Origin: Microtetraspora sp. NBRC 16547
Lineage (GTDB): Bacteria > Actinomycetota > Actinomycetes > Streptosporangiales > Streptosporangiaceae
NCBI RefSeq assembly: GCF_030268965.1
Contig: NZ_BSSE01000002.1
Coordinates: 1-64,000, forward strand
DNA length: 64,000 nt
Reading direction: 5' to 3'
Shown here: in pieces, positions 23,089-32,200 of the stretch
Layout of the letters: the number at the start of each line of letters is the position of its first letter
Position numbering within the stretch: position 1 is the first letter of the stretch
The notes under the pieces: model-generated
What the model was told of the DNA's origin: nothing
Databases searched by the model: none
The model's input: only the letters and a program-made list of their open reading frames with translations
Position numbers and translations under genes: made by a program

Positions 23089-23604
23089 TCAGACCATGTA
23101 CTGGTCGTGCCGGCGGTAGAGCTCAGTCCACTCCTCGGGGCTGAGCTGCCGCCCGGTGATCGCGATCTCGGCGAGCTCCTCGAAGTACGCCTCGCGCGGC
23201 GCTCCCGGTGTGAACAGCAGCAGCATCGAGGCGGGCTCGCCCGACTCGTTCCGGAACGCGTGCACCCCGCCCTCGGGGACGTAGAGGAAGTCGCCCGGCT
23301 TCCCCGCCACCCAGCGCTCGCCGTTGTACAGCCGGATGGTGCCGGACAGGACGTAGAAGGACTCGGTGATCGTCCGGTGGAAGTGCGGGCTGGGACCGGA
23401 CGGCCCCGGCCCCATCTCCCATCGGTAGAGGCCGAAGTGCCCGTTGGTCGAGGCGCCAGTGCTCAGGTAGTGCACCTCGGTCCTCTTGTGCGGCCGCTCC
23501 TCGGTGGCCGCGCTGATCACCAGGTCCGGCGGCGCCGAGGCGGGCCGGAAGACTCCGCTGGCCTCGCCGGTCTCGCCCAGATACCGCGCCTCGGGATACG
23601 ACAT
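23089..23604 (-). CDS. Cupin-domain protein
   Basis: A 171-residue single-cupin protein. Motif 1 is visible as PHFHRTITESFYVLSG (two His and a Glu as metal ligands) and motif 2 as GDFLYVPEGGVHAFRN. It may be a small dioxygenase, isomerase or ligand-binding protein; the metal and substrate are unknown. The ATG at 23604 follows AGGAG by 6 nt. It heads an operon with the ArsR regulator and is divergent from an MFS transporter, which suggests a detoxification or catabolic module that responds to a small molecule. Confidence 0.85.
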   Translation of the reverse strand: MSYPEARYLGETGEASGVFRPASAPPDLVISAATEERPHKRTEVHYLSTGASTNGHFGLYRWEMGPGPSGPSPHFHRTITESFYVLSGTIRLYNGERWVAGKPGDFLYVPEGGVHAFRNESGEPASMLLLFTPGAPREAYFEELAEIAITGRQLSPEEWTELYRRHDQYMV

Positions 23605-23621
23605 CGACAACTCCTCTCATG

Positions 23622-23639
23622 TTCTAACGATTTTTAGAA
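23622..23639. promoter_or_regulatory. Probable ArsR operator TTCTAA-N6-TTAGAA
   Basis: Perfect 6-bp arms, one turn apart, 18 bp upstream of the cupin start in a locally A+T-rich spot. Such 6-6-6 symmetry fits an ArsR-type dimer, and the regulator is encoded in the operon it precedes. Confidence 0.65.
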
Positions 23640-23828
23640 TAGTGCCCGATCGAGGAGGCGTCCTCTCGTTCGGTTGGTGTTCCGGCGGAAGCCGTACGAG
23701 CTGGGTGACGTCTTCCGAGGCGCTGGGGTTCCAGGAGGTCGCGGCGGCGTGTCGGGGCGGCGGTCGCGTGGGCCGCCGCTCACCGTGTACCCATGGCTGC
23801 ACGGTCCGGACGGATATCGCCGAACGGG

Positions 23829-25073
23829 ATGGCGCATGACACGCGGCTGGTCATCACCGCGAGGGCGTTGCGTACGTTCGGTTACGGATGTACGAGCGTT
23901 CTACTGGCGGGGATGCTCGCCCAGGACGGCGACTCTCCATGGCAGACGGGGCTGCTGCTGGCCACCGCGTCGGCGGGCTCCGTGGCGTCCAGCCTGGCGC
24001 TCGGGCTGTTCGCCGACCGCTGGGGCCGGCGGCGCGCGTTGATCGTGTGCGGATGCCTGATGGCGGTCGCGGGTGTCGTCTTCGCCGTCAGCGAGTCCTT
24101 CCCGGCTCTGGTCGCGGCGGCCTTCGTCGGCACTATCTCGCCGTCGACCAACGACAACACCCCCTTCTCCGGGGTCGAGCAGTCGATACTCGCGCAGACG
24201 TGCGCGCCCGCCCGGCTCACCCGGATGTTCACCGTCTACAACGTGACGGCGCTCGCGGCGGGCGCGCTCGGCGGCCTGGCCGCCGCCGCGCTGGGGATGC
24301 AGCACGTCGTGTCCCCCGGCGACGCCGCGTTCGCGCTGTACGCGCTGCTGGCGGCCTCCACCGTGCTCCTGTTCCTGCGGCTCTCGCCCGCCGCCGAAGC
24401 CCACGCACCACTGGAAGCCGAGCCTGACACGGTTCCCGGAGACACGGTTCCCGGAGACGCGGTTCCCGAGGGCGTGGTTCCCGCGACCACGTCACGGCTG
24501 CCGCGTCGGATACGCCGGCTGGTGGGACTGTTCGCCGTCGATGCCTTCGCGGGAGGTCTCGTCGTGCAGGCGGTCCTCGCCTGGTGGTTCGCGCACCGCT
24601 TCGGCGCCACCACCGCGCAACTGGGCCTGATCTTCTTCGCCGCCAACCTGCTGCCCGCGCTCGCGCAGCTCGCCGCGCCCCTGCTGGCCGCCCGCCGCGG
24701 GCTGCTCGCCGCGATGCTGGTGCCGCACTTCGCGTCCAATGTGATCCTCGCCTGCGTCGCCTTCGCCCCCGGCCTCGGCAGTGCGGTCGTCCTGCTCCTG
24801 CTGCGGCAGAGCCTCTCGAAGATCGACGTACCGGCGCGTCAGGCGTTCATGGCGGTGATCGTACGGCCGAGCGAGCGGACGGTGGCCGCCAGCATGACCA
24901 GCATCGCCCGCAGTGTCGCGGTCTCCGTCAGCCCCCTCGTCGCGACCGCGTTGCTCGCCGGACCGCTCGGCCTCGCCGGTGCGCCCCTGCTCGTCGGCGC
25001 CGCGCTCGCCATCTGCTACGACGTAACGATCTGGCGCACGTACCGGTCGACCGCGCCGCTCGCCGACGCCTGA
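23829..25073 (+). CDS. MFS transporter, divergent from the cupin-ArsR operon
   Basis: A 414-residue major facilitator with about twelve membrane segments, the loop signature LFADRWGRRRALIV near residue 60 and NDNTPFSGVEQSILAQT in the fourth helix region. The central cytoplasmic loop contains a short duplicated stretch (VPGDTVPGDAVPEGVVP) made of 15-bp DNA repeats around 24430-24480. The ATG at 23829 places the first helix naturally; an ATG at 23793 would add 12 residues. It probably exports a toxic compound and could be controlled by the ArsR protein through the shared promoter region. The gap 25074-25315 shows no further gene. Confidence 0.85.
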   Translation: MAHDTRLVITARALRTFGYGCTSVLLAGMLAQDGDSPWQTGLLLATASAGSVASSLALGLFADRWGRRRALIVCGCLMAVAGVVFAVSESFPALVAAAFVGTISPSTNDNTPFSGVEQSILAQTCAPARLTRMFTVYNVTALAAGALGGLAAAALGMQHVVSPGDAAFALYALLAASTVLLFLRLSPAAEAHAPLEAEPDTVPGDTVPGDAVPEGVVPATTSRLPRRIRRLVGLFAVDAFAGGLVVQAVLAWWFAHRFGATTAQLGLIFFAANLLPALAQLAAPLLAARRGLLAAMLVPHFASNVILACVAFAPGLGSAVVLLLLRQSLSKIDVPARQAFMAVIVRPSERTVAASMTSIARSVAVSVSPLVATALLAGPLGLAGAPLLVGAALAICYDVTIWRTYRSTAPLADA

Positions 25074-25293
25074 TCGAGCGCCGCCTCCACGATCGGGTTA
25101 CGCGCGCCGCCGGCGGTCTGCCAGGGGAATGCTCATGAAAGACGAGGTCGTCGAGGGGGCGACGTGGACGACGTCTTCTTCCTGCCTCGGCACCCGTACA
25201 CCCGCGCCCTTGTCGCCGTCGTTCCCCGTCTCACCACCTGGTTCCTGTGACGCATCCAATACGAAGAGTTGCCAACCGCCCTCTTGGGTGGAC

Positions 25294-25309
25294 ATAAGAA
25301 ATTTATTAT
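25294..25309. promoter_or_regulatory. Palindrome over the toxin-antitoxin promoter
   Basis: ATAAGAAATTTATTAT is a 16-bp palindrome with one mismatched pair. Its end forms the -10-like TATTAT (25304-25309), 6 nt before the GTG of the toxin gene, so the mRNA is probably leaderless. It is the likely operator for the XRE antitoxin. Confidence 0.55.
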
Positions 25310-25315
25310 GCTGAC

Positions 25316-25678
25316 GTGAGTTGGCAGATAGTGATCGTTCCGGAGGTTCGTGACTGGCTTCACGAGTTGAGGAAGGTGGATCGGCAGACGCTCCTGTTGA
25401 TCGCAGCCGCCTTGGATCGGGTCGCGCAGGAGGGTCCGGGGCTGGGGCGGCCGCTGGTCGACACCCTCGCGGGTTCTACCATCCGGAATCTCAAGGAGCT
25501 CAGACCCGGGTCGAGCGGACGTAGCGAAGTGCGGCTGATCTTCGCTTTCGACCCATGGCGTCAGGCCGTCTTCCTGGTCGCGGGGGACAAGTCCGCCGAC
25601 TGGCATGGGTGGTACGACGTTGCGATCAAGACGGCGGAAGTGCGCTTCTCGCGGTATCTCAAGGAGAGGGAACTATGA
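25316..25678 (+). CDS. HigB-like type II toxin (RelE/ParE superfamily)
   Basis: A 120-residue protein of the phage-derived Gp49/HigB-type toxins, which are ribosome-dependent mRNA interferases in characterised members. Visible features are VRDWLHELRKVDRQTLLLIAA, the LVDTLAGSTIRNLKELRPG block and the strand SEVRLIFAFDPWRQAVFLVAGDK with conserved Arg and Lys. The toxin precedes the antitoxin, the order typical of HigBA systems. The GTG at 25316 lies 6 nt after a TATTAT -10 box with no room for a ribosome site, so leaderless translation is likely. The stop overlaps the antitoxin start by 4 nt. Confidence 0.87.
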   Translation: MSWQIVIVPEVRDWLHELRKVDRQTLLLIAAALDRVAQEGPGLGRPLVDTLAGSTIRNLKELRPGSSGRSEVRLIFAFDPWRQAVFLVAGDKSADWHGWYDVAIKTAEVRFSRYLKEREL

Positions 25679-26013
25679 GCGATCGGGCGGTGACCTGGGA
25701 GAAGTTGCGAGCCGAACTCATCCGTCCTGAAGACGAGCAGGAGATCGCCGAACGCGGCGACGAGTTGATGGCCCGCCAACGTGCCCACCAACTGGCGGAG
25801 GCGCGGCGAAGGCGTGGCCTGCGCCAAGAAGAGGTCGCTCAGGCGATGGGGGTGTCCCAGGCGCGTATCTCGCAGATCGAGAATGGGATGGTCAGTGAGG
25901 TGGCGACACTGGCGGCGTACGTGACGGCGCTCGGCGGCCAGCTCAAGATCGTGGCGGACTTCGGCGAGACCAGCATGGTGCTCGACACGCCCCGCGGGCG
26001 CCGTACGGGCTGA
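25675..26013 (+). CDS. XRE-family antitoxin
   Basis: A 112-residue antitoxin with an N-terminal helical part and a Cro/C1 helix-turn-helix at about residues 45-95 (AEARRRRGLRQEEVAQAMG, SQARISQIENG). The closing VTALGGQLKIVADFGET is common in HigA-type proteins. It should bind and neutralise the upstream toxin and repress the operon at the palindrome 25294-25309. ATGA overlap with the toxin gene couples their translation. Confidence 0.87.
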   Translation: MSDRAVTWEKLRAELIRPEDEQEIAERGDELMARQRAHQLAEARRRRGLRQEEVAQAMGVSQARISQIENGMVSEVATLAAYVTALGGQLKIVADFGETSMVLDTPRGRRTG

Positions 26014-26199
26014 GGACGGACAGGGGCGCGCAACCGGCCGAAGACGCGGGACGGACGGTCCCGCACCAAGTGGATCGTCACCAACGGCCGGGTCTACCCG
26101 CCAGGGGAGTGGATCAGGATCTGGACCTCGAAGTGGTTCTGCGGGGCCTGACCACGCATCATGGGTCCCTGACGCGGGCCGTACGAGGGAAGTGACGCA

Positions 26200-26832
26200 G
26201 TGCGGGAGACCCAGGCACGAGGCATGGCCCCGGTACAGGGGACGACACCGGGCCGAGGCATTGTCCCCGGCGGGGGGACGGCGCCGGGCATGACCATGGA
26301 CGCGCCCGGCATCGCCGCCTGGGCCGGCGGCCTTCCAGCCCGGGCCGGCGGCACACGCGTCCTGGCCATTGAGGGGCGGTCAGGAGCGGGCAAGTCCACG
26401 TTGGCCACGGTGCTCGCGGCCGGGCGGGACCTGCCCGTCGTCCGGATGGACGATCTCTATCCGGGATGGGACGGCCTGCTCGGCGGCATCGACGCGCTCG
26501 TGGAATGGGTCCTGCGGCCGCTCAGCCTGGGACGCCCCGCGCGCTGGCGGCGCTACGACTGGGCCGCGGGGAAGTACGCCGAATGGCGCGAGGAGCCCAG
26601 AACGGGGGCGCTCCTCGTCGAGGGCGTCGGCTGCGGCGCGAGGAGCGCCGCGCCGTTCCTGAGCGGCCTGATCTGGGTGGAGGCCCCCGACGACGTCCGC
26701 AGGTCCCGGGCCCTGACCCGGGACGGGGACCTCTACCTGCCCCACTGGACTCGCTGGGCGGACCAGGAGGAGCGTTTCTACGCCGCCGACGACGTCCGCG
26801 GCCGCGCCGACCTGACGATCGTCACCGGCTGA
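26200..26832 (+). CDS. Uridine-kinase-like P-loop nucleotide kinase
   Basis: A 210-residue kinase-fold protein. After a Gly/Pro-rich N-terminal 45 residues comes a Walker A motif VLAIEGRSGAGKST (about 53-66), the acidic VVRMDDLYPGWDGLLGG, and DWAAGKYAEWRE with LIWVEAPDDVRRSRAL and the LID-like TRDGDLYLPHWTRWADQE. This pattern is shared with uridine-kinase-like ATPases in actinobacteria; the phosphate acceptor is unproven. The GTG at 26200 follows GAGGGAAG by 7 nt, but the odd N-terminus leaves later starts possible, such as the ATG at 26290. A strong terminator overlaps the stop codon. Confidence 0.78.
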   Translation: MRETQARGMAPVQGTTPGRGIVPGGGTAPGMTMDAPGIAAWAGGLPARAGGTRVLAIEGRSGAGKSTLATVLAAGRDLPVVRMDDLYPGWDGLLGGIDALVEWVLRPLSLGRPARWRRYDWAAGKYAEWREEPRTGALLVEGVGCGARSAAPFLSGLIWVEAPDDVRRSRALTRDGDLYLPHWTRWADQEERFYAADDVRGRADLTIVTG

Positions 26833-26858
26833 ACGGGAGCCCACGCGGGCTCCCGTTC
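26831..26858. terminator. Strong hairpin terminator overlapping a stop codon
   Basis: A perfect 12-bp stem, GAACGGGAGCCC with GGGCTCCCGTTC, around the loop ACGC. The TGA of the kinase gene (26830-26832) runs into the stem. It separates convergent genes and probably works for both directions. Confidence 0.8.
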
Positions 26859-26927
26859 ACCCCACGTTCTCGGCCTGAAGCACTCCCCGCACGGGCACGT
26901 GCATCGCTTGAGGTCGTGGGAAGGGCG

Positions 26928-27629
26928 TCACGGGTTCTGCCGTACGCCGAGCTCGTCGAGGCGGTTGAGCATGTCGGCCGGGTCGGCGTAGACCCGGAAG
27001 GCTCCGGCGCGCTCCAGCTCGTCCCTGCCGTACCCGCCGGACAGCAGGCCGATCCCGAGCGCCCCGGCGCGGCGTGCGGCGAGCAGGTCCCAGACGCTGT
27101 CCCCGACCACCATCGCCGAGCGGGGGTCGATGTCGAGCGCGGCGGCGCCGGCGAGGAAGAGGTCGGGGTCGGGCTTGGCCCGGCGCACCATGTCACGCGT
27201 GACCATGGGGGTGTCCTCCGGCAGCCGGAGCATGTCGAGCGCCCGCCGGGCGGTCTTGGCGTATCCGCTGGTCGCGATCGCCCACGGCACCCCGCGCTCG
27301 GTGAGCTCGGACAGCAGCTCGATCGCCCCCGGCAGCGGCTTCACCGAGTCCAGCTGCTCGGTGTAGGCGGCGGCGTGCGCGTGCTGCAGGTCGTCGATCT
27401 GCTCCTGGGTCAGGGACAGGCCGGTCTCACGCAGCAACGCGGTGACGAAGAGGCCGCCGCTCATGCCGATGCGCCGGTGGATCCGCCAGACCGACAGGTC
27501 GATGCCGATCCCGGCCAGCGCGGATCGCCACGCGATCACGTGCTGGTAGACACTGTCGATCAGAGTGCCGTCAAGGTCGAAGAGGAACGCCGGGCTGGCC
27601 GGATCGGGATAACCGAGGTCAGTGCTCAC
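26928..27629 (-). CDS. HAD-family phosphatase (beta-phosphoglucomutase/Gph-like)
   Basis: A 233-residue haloacid-dehalogenase hydrolase. Motif I is FLFDLDGTLIDS with the Asp nucleophile and acid/base Asp, motif II ATSGYAK, motif III the Lys of RRAKPDPDLF and motif IV VVGDSVWD. A helical C1 cap (residues about 25-90) fits sugar-phosphate phosphatases or mutases. The substrate is unknown. The gene is a single transcription unit converging on the kinase gene. Confidence 0.88.
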   Translation of the reverse strand: MSTDLGYPDPASPAFLFDLDGTLIDSVYQHVIAWRSALAGIGIDLSVWRIHRRIGMSGGLFVTALLRETGLSLTQEQIDDLQHAHAAAYTEQLDSVKPLPGAIELLSELTERGVPWAIATSGYAKTARRALDMLRLPEDTPMVTRDMVRRAKPDPDLFLAGAAALDIDPRSAMVVGDSVWDLLAARRAGALGIGLLSGGYGRDELERAGAFRVYADPADMLNRLDELGVRQNP

Positions 27630-27715
27630 CGGCCCATTCTCGCCGGTAGCCCGCCAGGGGTCGTACCCGCGCCCGGGTACGGCGGAGTGGAACCGGGCGC
27701 GGAATGATCAGCCTG

Positions 27716-28009
27716 TCACACGCCCGCGCGTGTAGGGGTGCGCATGGCCTGCTGCTGCGCCTCCTGCCACTCGGACATCTCCTGCTGCCTCGTCTCGCGC
27801 ATCTCCTCGATGCGGAGCGCGATCCCCATGCCGAAGAACGCGGGTGCCCACTCGCCGAGGAAGAGGCCCCAGTGGTCGGCCCGCTCCTGGCCCGCGGGTT
27901 CGTAGTTCCTCGACACGAACCACGACGCGGCGGCCAAGCCGATCGAGGCGAGTCCGGCCGTGTACATCATGCCGGAGCGCAGCCCCATCCTGTGGAGTGT
28001 GCTGATCAT
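27716..28009 (-). CDS. Small membrane protein of unknown function
   Basis: A 97-residue protein with two hydrophobic segments (about 12-30, MMYTAGLASIGLAAASWFV, and 50-65, GLFLGEWAPAFFGMGIAL) and a charged Glu/Gln-rich C-terminal helix (RIEEMRETRQQEMSEWQEAQQ). No family is recognised. The ATG at 28009 follows GGGGGGAAC closely. A short palindrome TAGCGCTA lies about 20 bp upstream and may mark its control region. Confidence 0.75.
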   Translation of the reverse strand: MISTLHRMGLRSGMMYTAGLASIGLAAASWFVSRNYEPAGQERADHWGLFLGEWAPAFFGMGIALRIEEMRETRQQEMSEWQEAQQQAMRTPTRAGV

Positions 28010-28087
28010 GTTCCCCCCTGGTGGTGGTTTGCCTTGTTAGCGCTACCCTTCGCAATGGCGTACAAACAGTGTGTAACGGACAAATGG

Positions 28088-28987
28088 TTAAATACCGGCG
28101 TCCACCTCGGCGCGTGCCGGCGGCGCCGCTCCCTCGCGCGTGCAGGTCAGCGCGGCGGCCCGGACCGCGTAGCGCAGGGATTCGGCGAGGGGCATGGCCC
28201 GGTCCATCGACGCGTGCAGGAACGCGCCGGTGAAGGCGTCTCCGGCCCCCACCGTGTCCACCACGCGTACGGCGACGCCGTCCGCCTCCACCGGGGGACC
28301 GTCGCCGCCCAGCGCCACGGCCCCGGCGGCGCCCCTGGTCACGAGCACGAGGTCCAGGCCGTGGTCGGCGAGCCACGCGCGGGCCGTGTCGAGCGGGTCG
28401 CGTTCGGGGTGGAGCCAGCGGAGGTCCTCCTCGCTCGCCTTGACGACGTGCGCCACCCGGAGCCACGCCTCCACCTGCTCCAGGTACGGCTCCCGCCCGG
28501 GGAGGACGGCCGGCCGCACGTTGACGTCGTAGACCACCGTGACCGCGTCCCTGTGTCCGGCCGCCCATGATCGCAGGACGGCGGCGCCCGGCCGTACGAC
28601 CGCGGCGAGCGAGCCGACGTGCAGCGCGCGCGTGCCGGGCGGGAGCGACGCGGGCAGCTCGCCGGGAGTCCACTGCCAGTCGGCGGTGCGCTCCATGTAG
28701 AACCGGAAGTCGGCGGAGCCGTGCTCGTCGAGGTCCACCACGGCGAGGGTCGTCGGCTCGGCCGTCTCGACCGCGAGGCCGAGGTCGACTCCGTTCGCGG
28801 TCAGGTGGTCGCGCAGTCGCCATCCGAACCCGTCCCGCGACAGCCGGCACAGTAGGCGCGCGGGGGTGCCGAGGCGCGCGACAGCGACGGCCGTGTTCGC
28901 CGGGCCGCCTCCCGGAACGGCGCGCCAGGTGTTCTCGGCGCCCGCAGGGACGAGGTCGATGAGGGCCTCGCCGCACACGATGATCAT
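28088..28987 (-). CDS. PfkB-family carbohydrate kinase (fructokinase-like)
   Basis: A 299-residue ribokinase-fold sugar kinase. The N-terminal signature is VPGGGPANTAVAVARLG (about 25-42) and the C-terminal signature is VDTVGAGDAFTGAFLHA, with the catalytic Asp in GAGD. The first line MIIVCGEALIDLVP resembles fructokinases. It phosphorylates a hexose or ribose in the cytoplasm; the exact sugar is unknown. No transporter or regulator is beside it. Confidence 0.88.
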   Translation of the reverse strand: MIIVCGEALIDLVPAGAENTWRAVPGGGPANTAVAVARLGTPARLLCRLSRDGFGWRLRDHLTANGVDLGLAVETAEPTTLAVVDLDEHGSADFRFYMERTADWQWTPGELPASLPPGTRALHVGSLAAVVRPGAAVLRSWAAGHRDAVTVVYDVNVRPAVLPGREPYLEQVEAWLRVAHVVKASEEDLRWLHPERDPLDTARAWLADHGLDLVLVTRGAAGAVALGGDGPPVEADGVAVRVVDTVGAGDAFTGAFLHASMDRAMPLAESLRYAVRAAALTCTREGAAPPARAEVDAGI

Positions 28988-29137
28988 TCTTCCTCCCGGT
29001 CGGTGCTGGTCGCCCCGGTCGGCTCCCCAGCCGTCCTCGCCTCGCAGTCTGGCAGCGGTCTGTCACTGTGGACCAATGGCCGGAATTCCTACCCGGACAC
29101 CATAGATTTCGGCCCCGGAAGTGGCCGATCATGCCGC

Positions 29138-29169
29138 TGATCACGAGGTTGATCACGAGGTTGATCACG
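29138..29169. repeat. 12-bp tandem repeat (TGATCACGAGGT, 2.7 copies)
   Basis: Two full copies and TGATCACG of a third lie between the divergent kinase and hrpA genes, about 55 bp upstream of the hrpA start. Each unit contains the palindrome TGATCA. Confidence 0.7.
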
Positions 29170-29224
29170 CCGGAGGTAATCCGGTGGCGGAGACGTACCC
29201 GCTCTTACCTATGCTTACGGCGGG

Positions 29225-32200
29225 ATGAAAACTTCGCTCGCCGATCTCCAGGAAAGCCTGCCTGATCTGATGCTGCGCGACCAGCGCAGGCTCCGCCGGC
29301 GCATCGACGGCATGCGCAAGATACGGGACGGCAAGGCACGCCAGGCCGTGGCCGCCGAGATCGCCGCCGACATCGAGGCGGCCGAACTCCGGGTCGCGGC
29401 CAGGCGTGAGGCCGTACCCGTGATCAGCTATCCGCCGCAGCTCCCGGTCAGCCGGCGCAAGGACGACCTGCTCGAGGCCATCCGCGACAACCAGGTCGTC
29501 ATCGTCGCGGGCGAGACCGGCTCCGGCAAGACCACCCAGCTCCCGAAGATCTGCCTGGAGCTGGGCCGCGGCGTGCACGGTCTGATCGGCCACACCCAGC
29601 CGCGGCGGATCGCGGCGCGCACCGTGGCGGAGCGCATCGCCGAAGAGCTGTCGATCCCCCTCGGTGACGCGGTCGGCTACAAGGTGCGCTTCACCGACCA
29701 CTCCAGCGACGGCACTCTGGTCAAGCTGATGACCGACGGCATCCTGCTGGCGGAGATGCAGACCGACCCGCTGCTGCTGCGGTACGACACGCTCATCATC
29801 GACGAGGCGCACGAGCGCAGCCTCAACATCGACTTCATCCTCGGCTACATCAGGCAGTTGCTGCCGAAACGGCCGGACCTCAAGGTGATCATCACCTCCG
29901 CCACGATCGACCCCGAGCGGTTCGCGCGGCACTTCTCCTCGCCCGCCGGGGACGCGCCGATCGTCGAGGTCTCCGGCCGCACCTACCCCGTCGAGGTACG
30001 GCACCGCCCGATCGAGGAGGACGACGACCAGACCCAGGCCATCGTCAACGCCGTCGACGAGCTGTGCGCCGAGGGCCCGGGGGACATCCTCGTCTTCCTC
30101 AGCGGCGAACGGGAGATCCGGGACACCGCCGACGCGCTGAAGGGCCGCCCCGAGGAGGTCCTCCCGCTGTATGCCCGGCTGTCCGCGGCCGAGCAGCACC
30201 GGGTGTTCCAGCAGCACCGCGGCCGCCGGATCGTCCTCGCCACCAACGTCGCGGAGACCTCCCTCACGGTCCCCGGCATCAAGTACGTCATCGATCCCGG
30301 CACCGCGCGTATCTCCCGGTACAGCCACCGGCTCAAGGTGCAGCGGCTGCCCATCGAGCCCGTCTCCCAGGCGAGCGCCAACCAGCGCAAGGGACGCTGC
30401 GGCCGCACCTCCGACGGCATCTGCATCCGGCTCTACTCGGAGGAGGACTTCCTCAGCAGGCCCGAATTCACCGATCCGGAGATCCTCCGCACCAACCTGG
30501 CGTCGGTCATCCTCCAGATGACCTCGCTGGGCCTCGGCGACATCGCGGCCTTCCCCTTCGTCGAACCGCCGGACAGCCGGCAGATCAAGGACGGCGTCAA
30601 CCTGCTGCACGAGCTCGGCGCCATGGACGCCAAGGGGCTCACCCCGGTCGGCCGCAAGATCGCGCAGCTTCCCGTGGACCCGCGGCTGGCCCGCATGGTC
30701 CTGGAGGCCGACAAGAACGGCTGCGTACGCGAGGTCATGATCATCACGGCCGCGCTGTCCATCCAGGACCCGCGCGAGCGCCCGGCGGACAAGCAGCAGG
30801 CGGCCGACGAGAAGCACCGCAGGTTCGCCGACAAGGAATCCGACTTCGTCACCTATCTGAACCTGTGGAACCACATCAAGGAGCAGCAGCGGGAGCTGTC
30901 CTCCAGCGCGTTCCGCCGGTTGTGCCGGACCGAGTTCCTCAACTACCTGCGTGTACGCGAGTGGCAGGACATCGACAGCCAGCTCCGCCAGGTCGCCAAG
31001 AACCTCGGCGTCGTCATCAACAGTGTCGACGCCGATCCCCAGCGGGTGCACGTCTCGCTGCTGTCCGGGCTGCTGTCCCACATCGGCGTCAAGGACGTCG
31101 AGTCGAAGGGAGCCCGGAAGCAGGACGGCCCACGCCGTCCCATCACCGAGTACATCGGCGCGAGGAACGCCCGCTTCGCGATCTTCCCGGGGTCGGCGCT
31201 GGCCAGGGCGCAGCCGCAGTGGGTCATGTCGGCCGAGCTGGTGGAGACCTCGCGGCTCTGGGCCCGGGTCAACGCCAAGATCGAGCCGGGCTGGATCGAG
31301 CCGCTCGCCCAGCACCTCGTCAAGCGCACTTACAGCGAGCCGCACTGGGAGAAGGACCAGGCGGCCGTCGTGGCCTTCGAGAAGGTCACGTTGTACGGCG
31401 TGCCGATCGTGACCGAGCGCAAGGTCAACTACGGCAGGATCGACCCCGAGCTGAGCCGCGAGCTGTTCATCCGGCACGCGCTCGTGGAAGGCGACTGGCG
31501 GACCCACCACAAGTTCTTCCACGAGAACCGCAAGCTGCTCCAGGAGGTGGAGCAGCTTGAGGAGAAGGCCCGCCGCCGCGACATCCTGGTCGACGACGAG
31601 ACGCTGTTCGACTTCTACGACCAGCGGATCCCCACCGACGTCGTCTCCGGACGCCACTTCGACAGCTGGTGGAAGAAGACCGCCCCGGCCAAGCCCGACC
31701 TGCTGACGTTCTCGCCCGAGATGCTGGTCAACGAGAGCGCCGGCGTCAGCGCCCGGGACTACCCCGACGCCTGGCGGCAGAGCGGCCAGCGGATGCGTCT
31801 CACCTACCAGTTCGAACCGGGCACCGACGCCGACGGCGTCACCGTGCATGTGCCCCTCGCGGTGCTCAACCAGGTCGATCCGGCCGGGTTCGACTGGCAG
31901 ATCCCGGGGCTGCGCGAGGACCTCGTCACCGCGCTGATCAGGTCGCTGCCCAAGCAGCTGCGCCGCAACTTCGTGCCCGCTCCCAACTACGCGAAGGCCG
32001 TACTCGAGGCGGTCTCCGCGAGGCAGGAGAGCGGGGCACCGGCGGACGCGCTGTTCGACGTCCTGGAGCGGGAGCTGCACCGGATGACCGGCGTCACGAT
32101 CCCGCGCGACGCCTGGGCCCTCGACCAGGTGCCCGACCACCTGCGCATCACGTACCGCGTGATCGACGACAGGAAGCACGCGATCGCCGAGGACAAGGAC

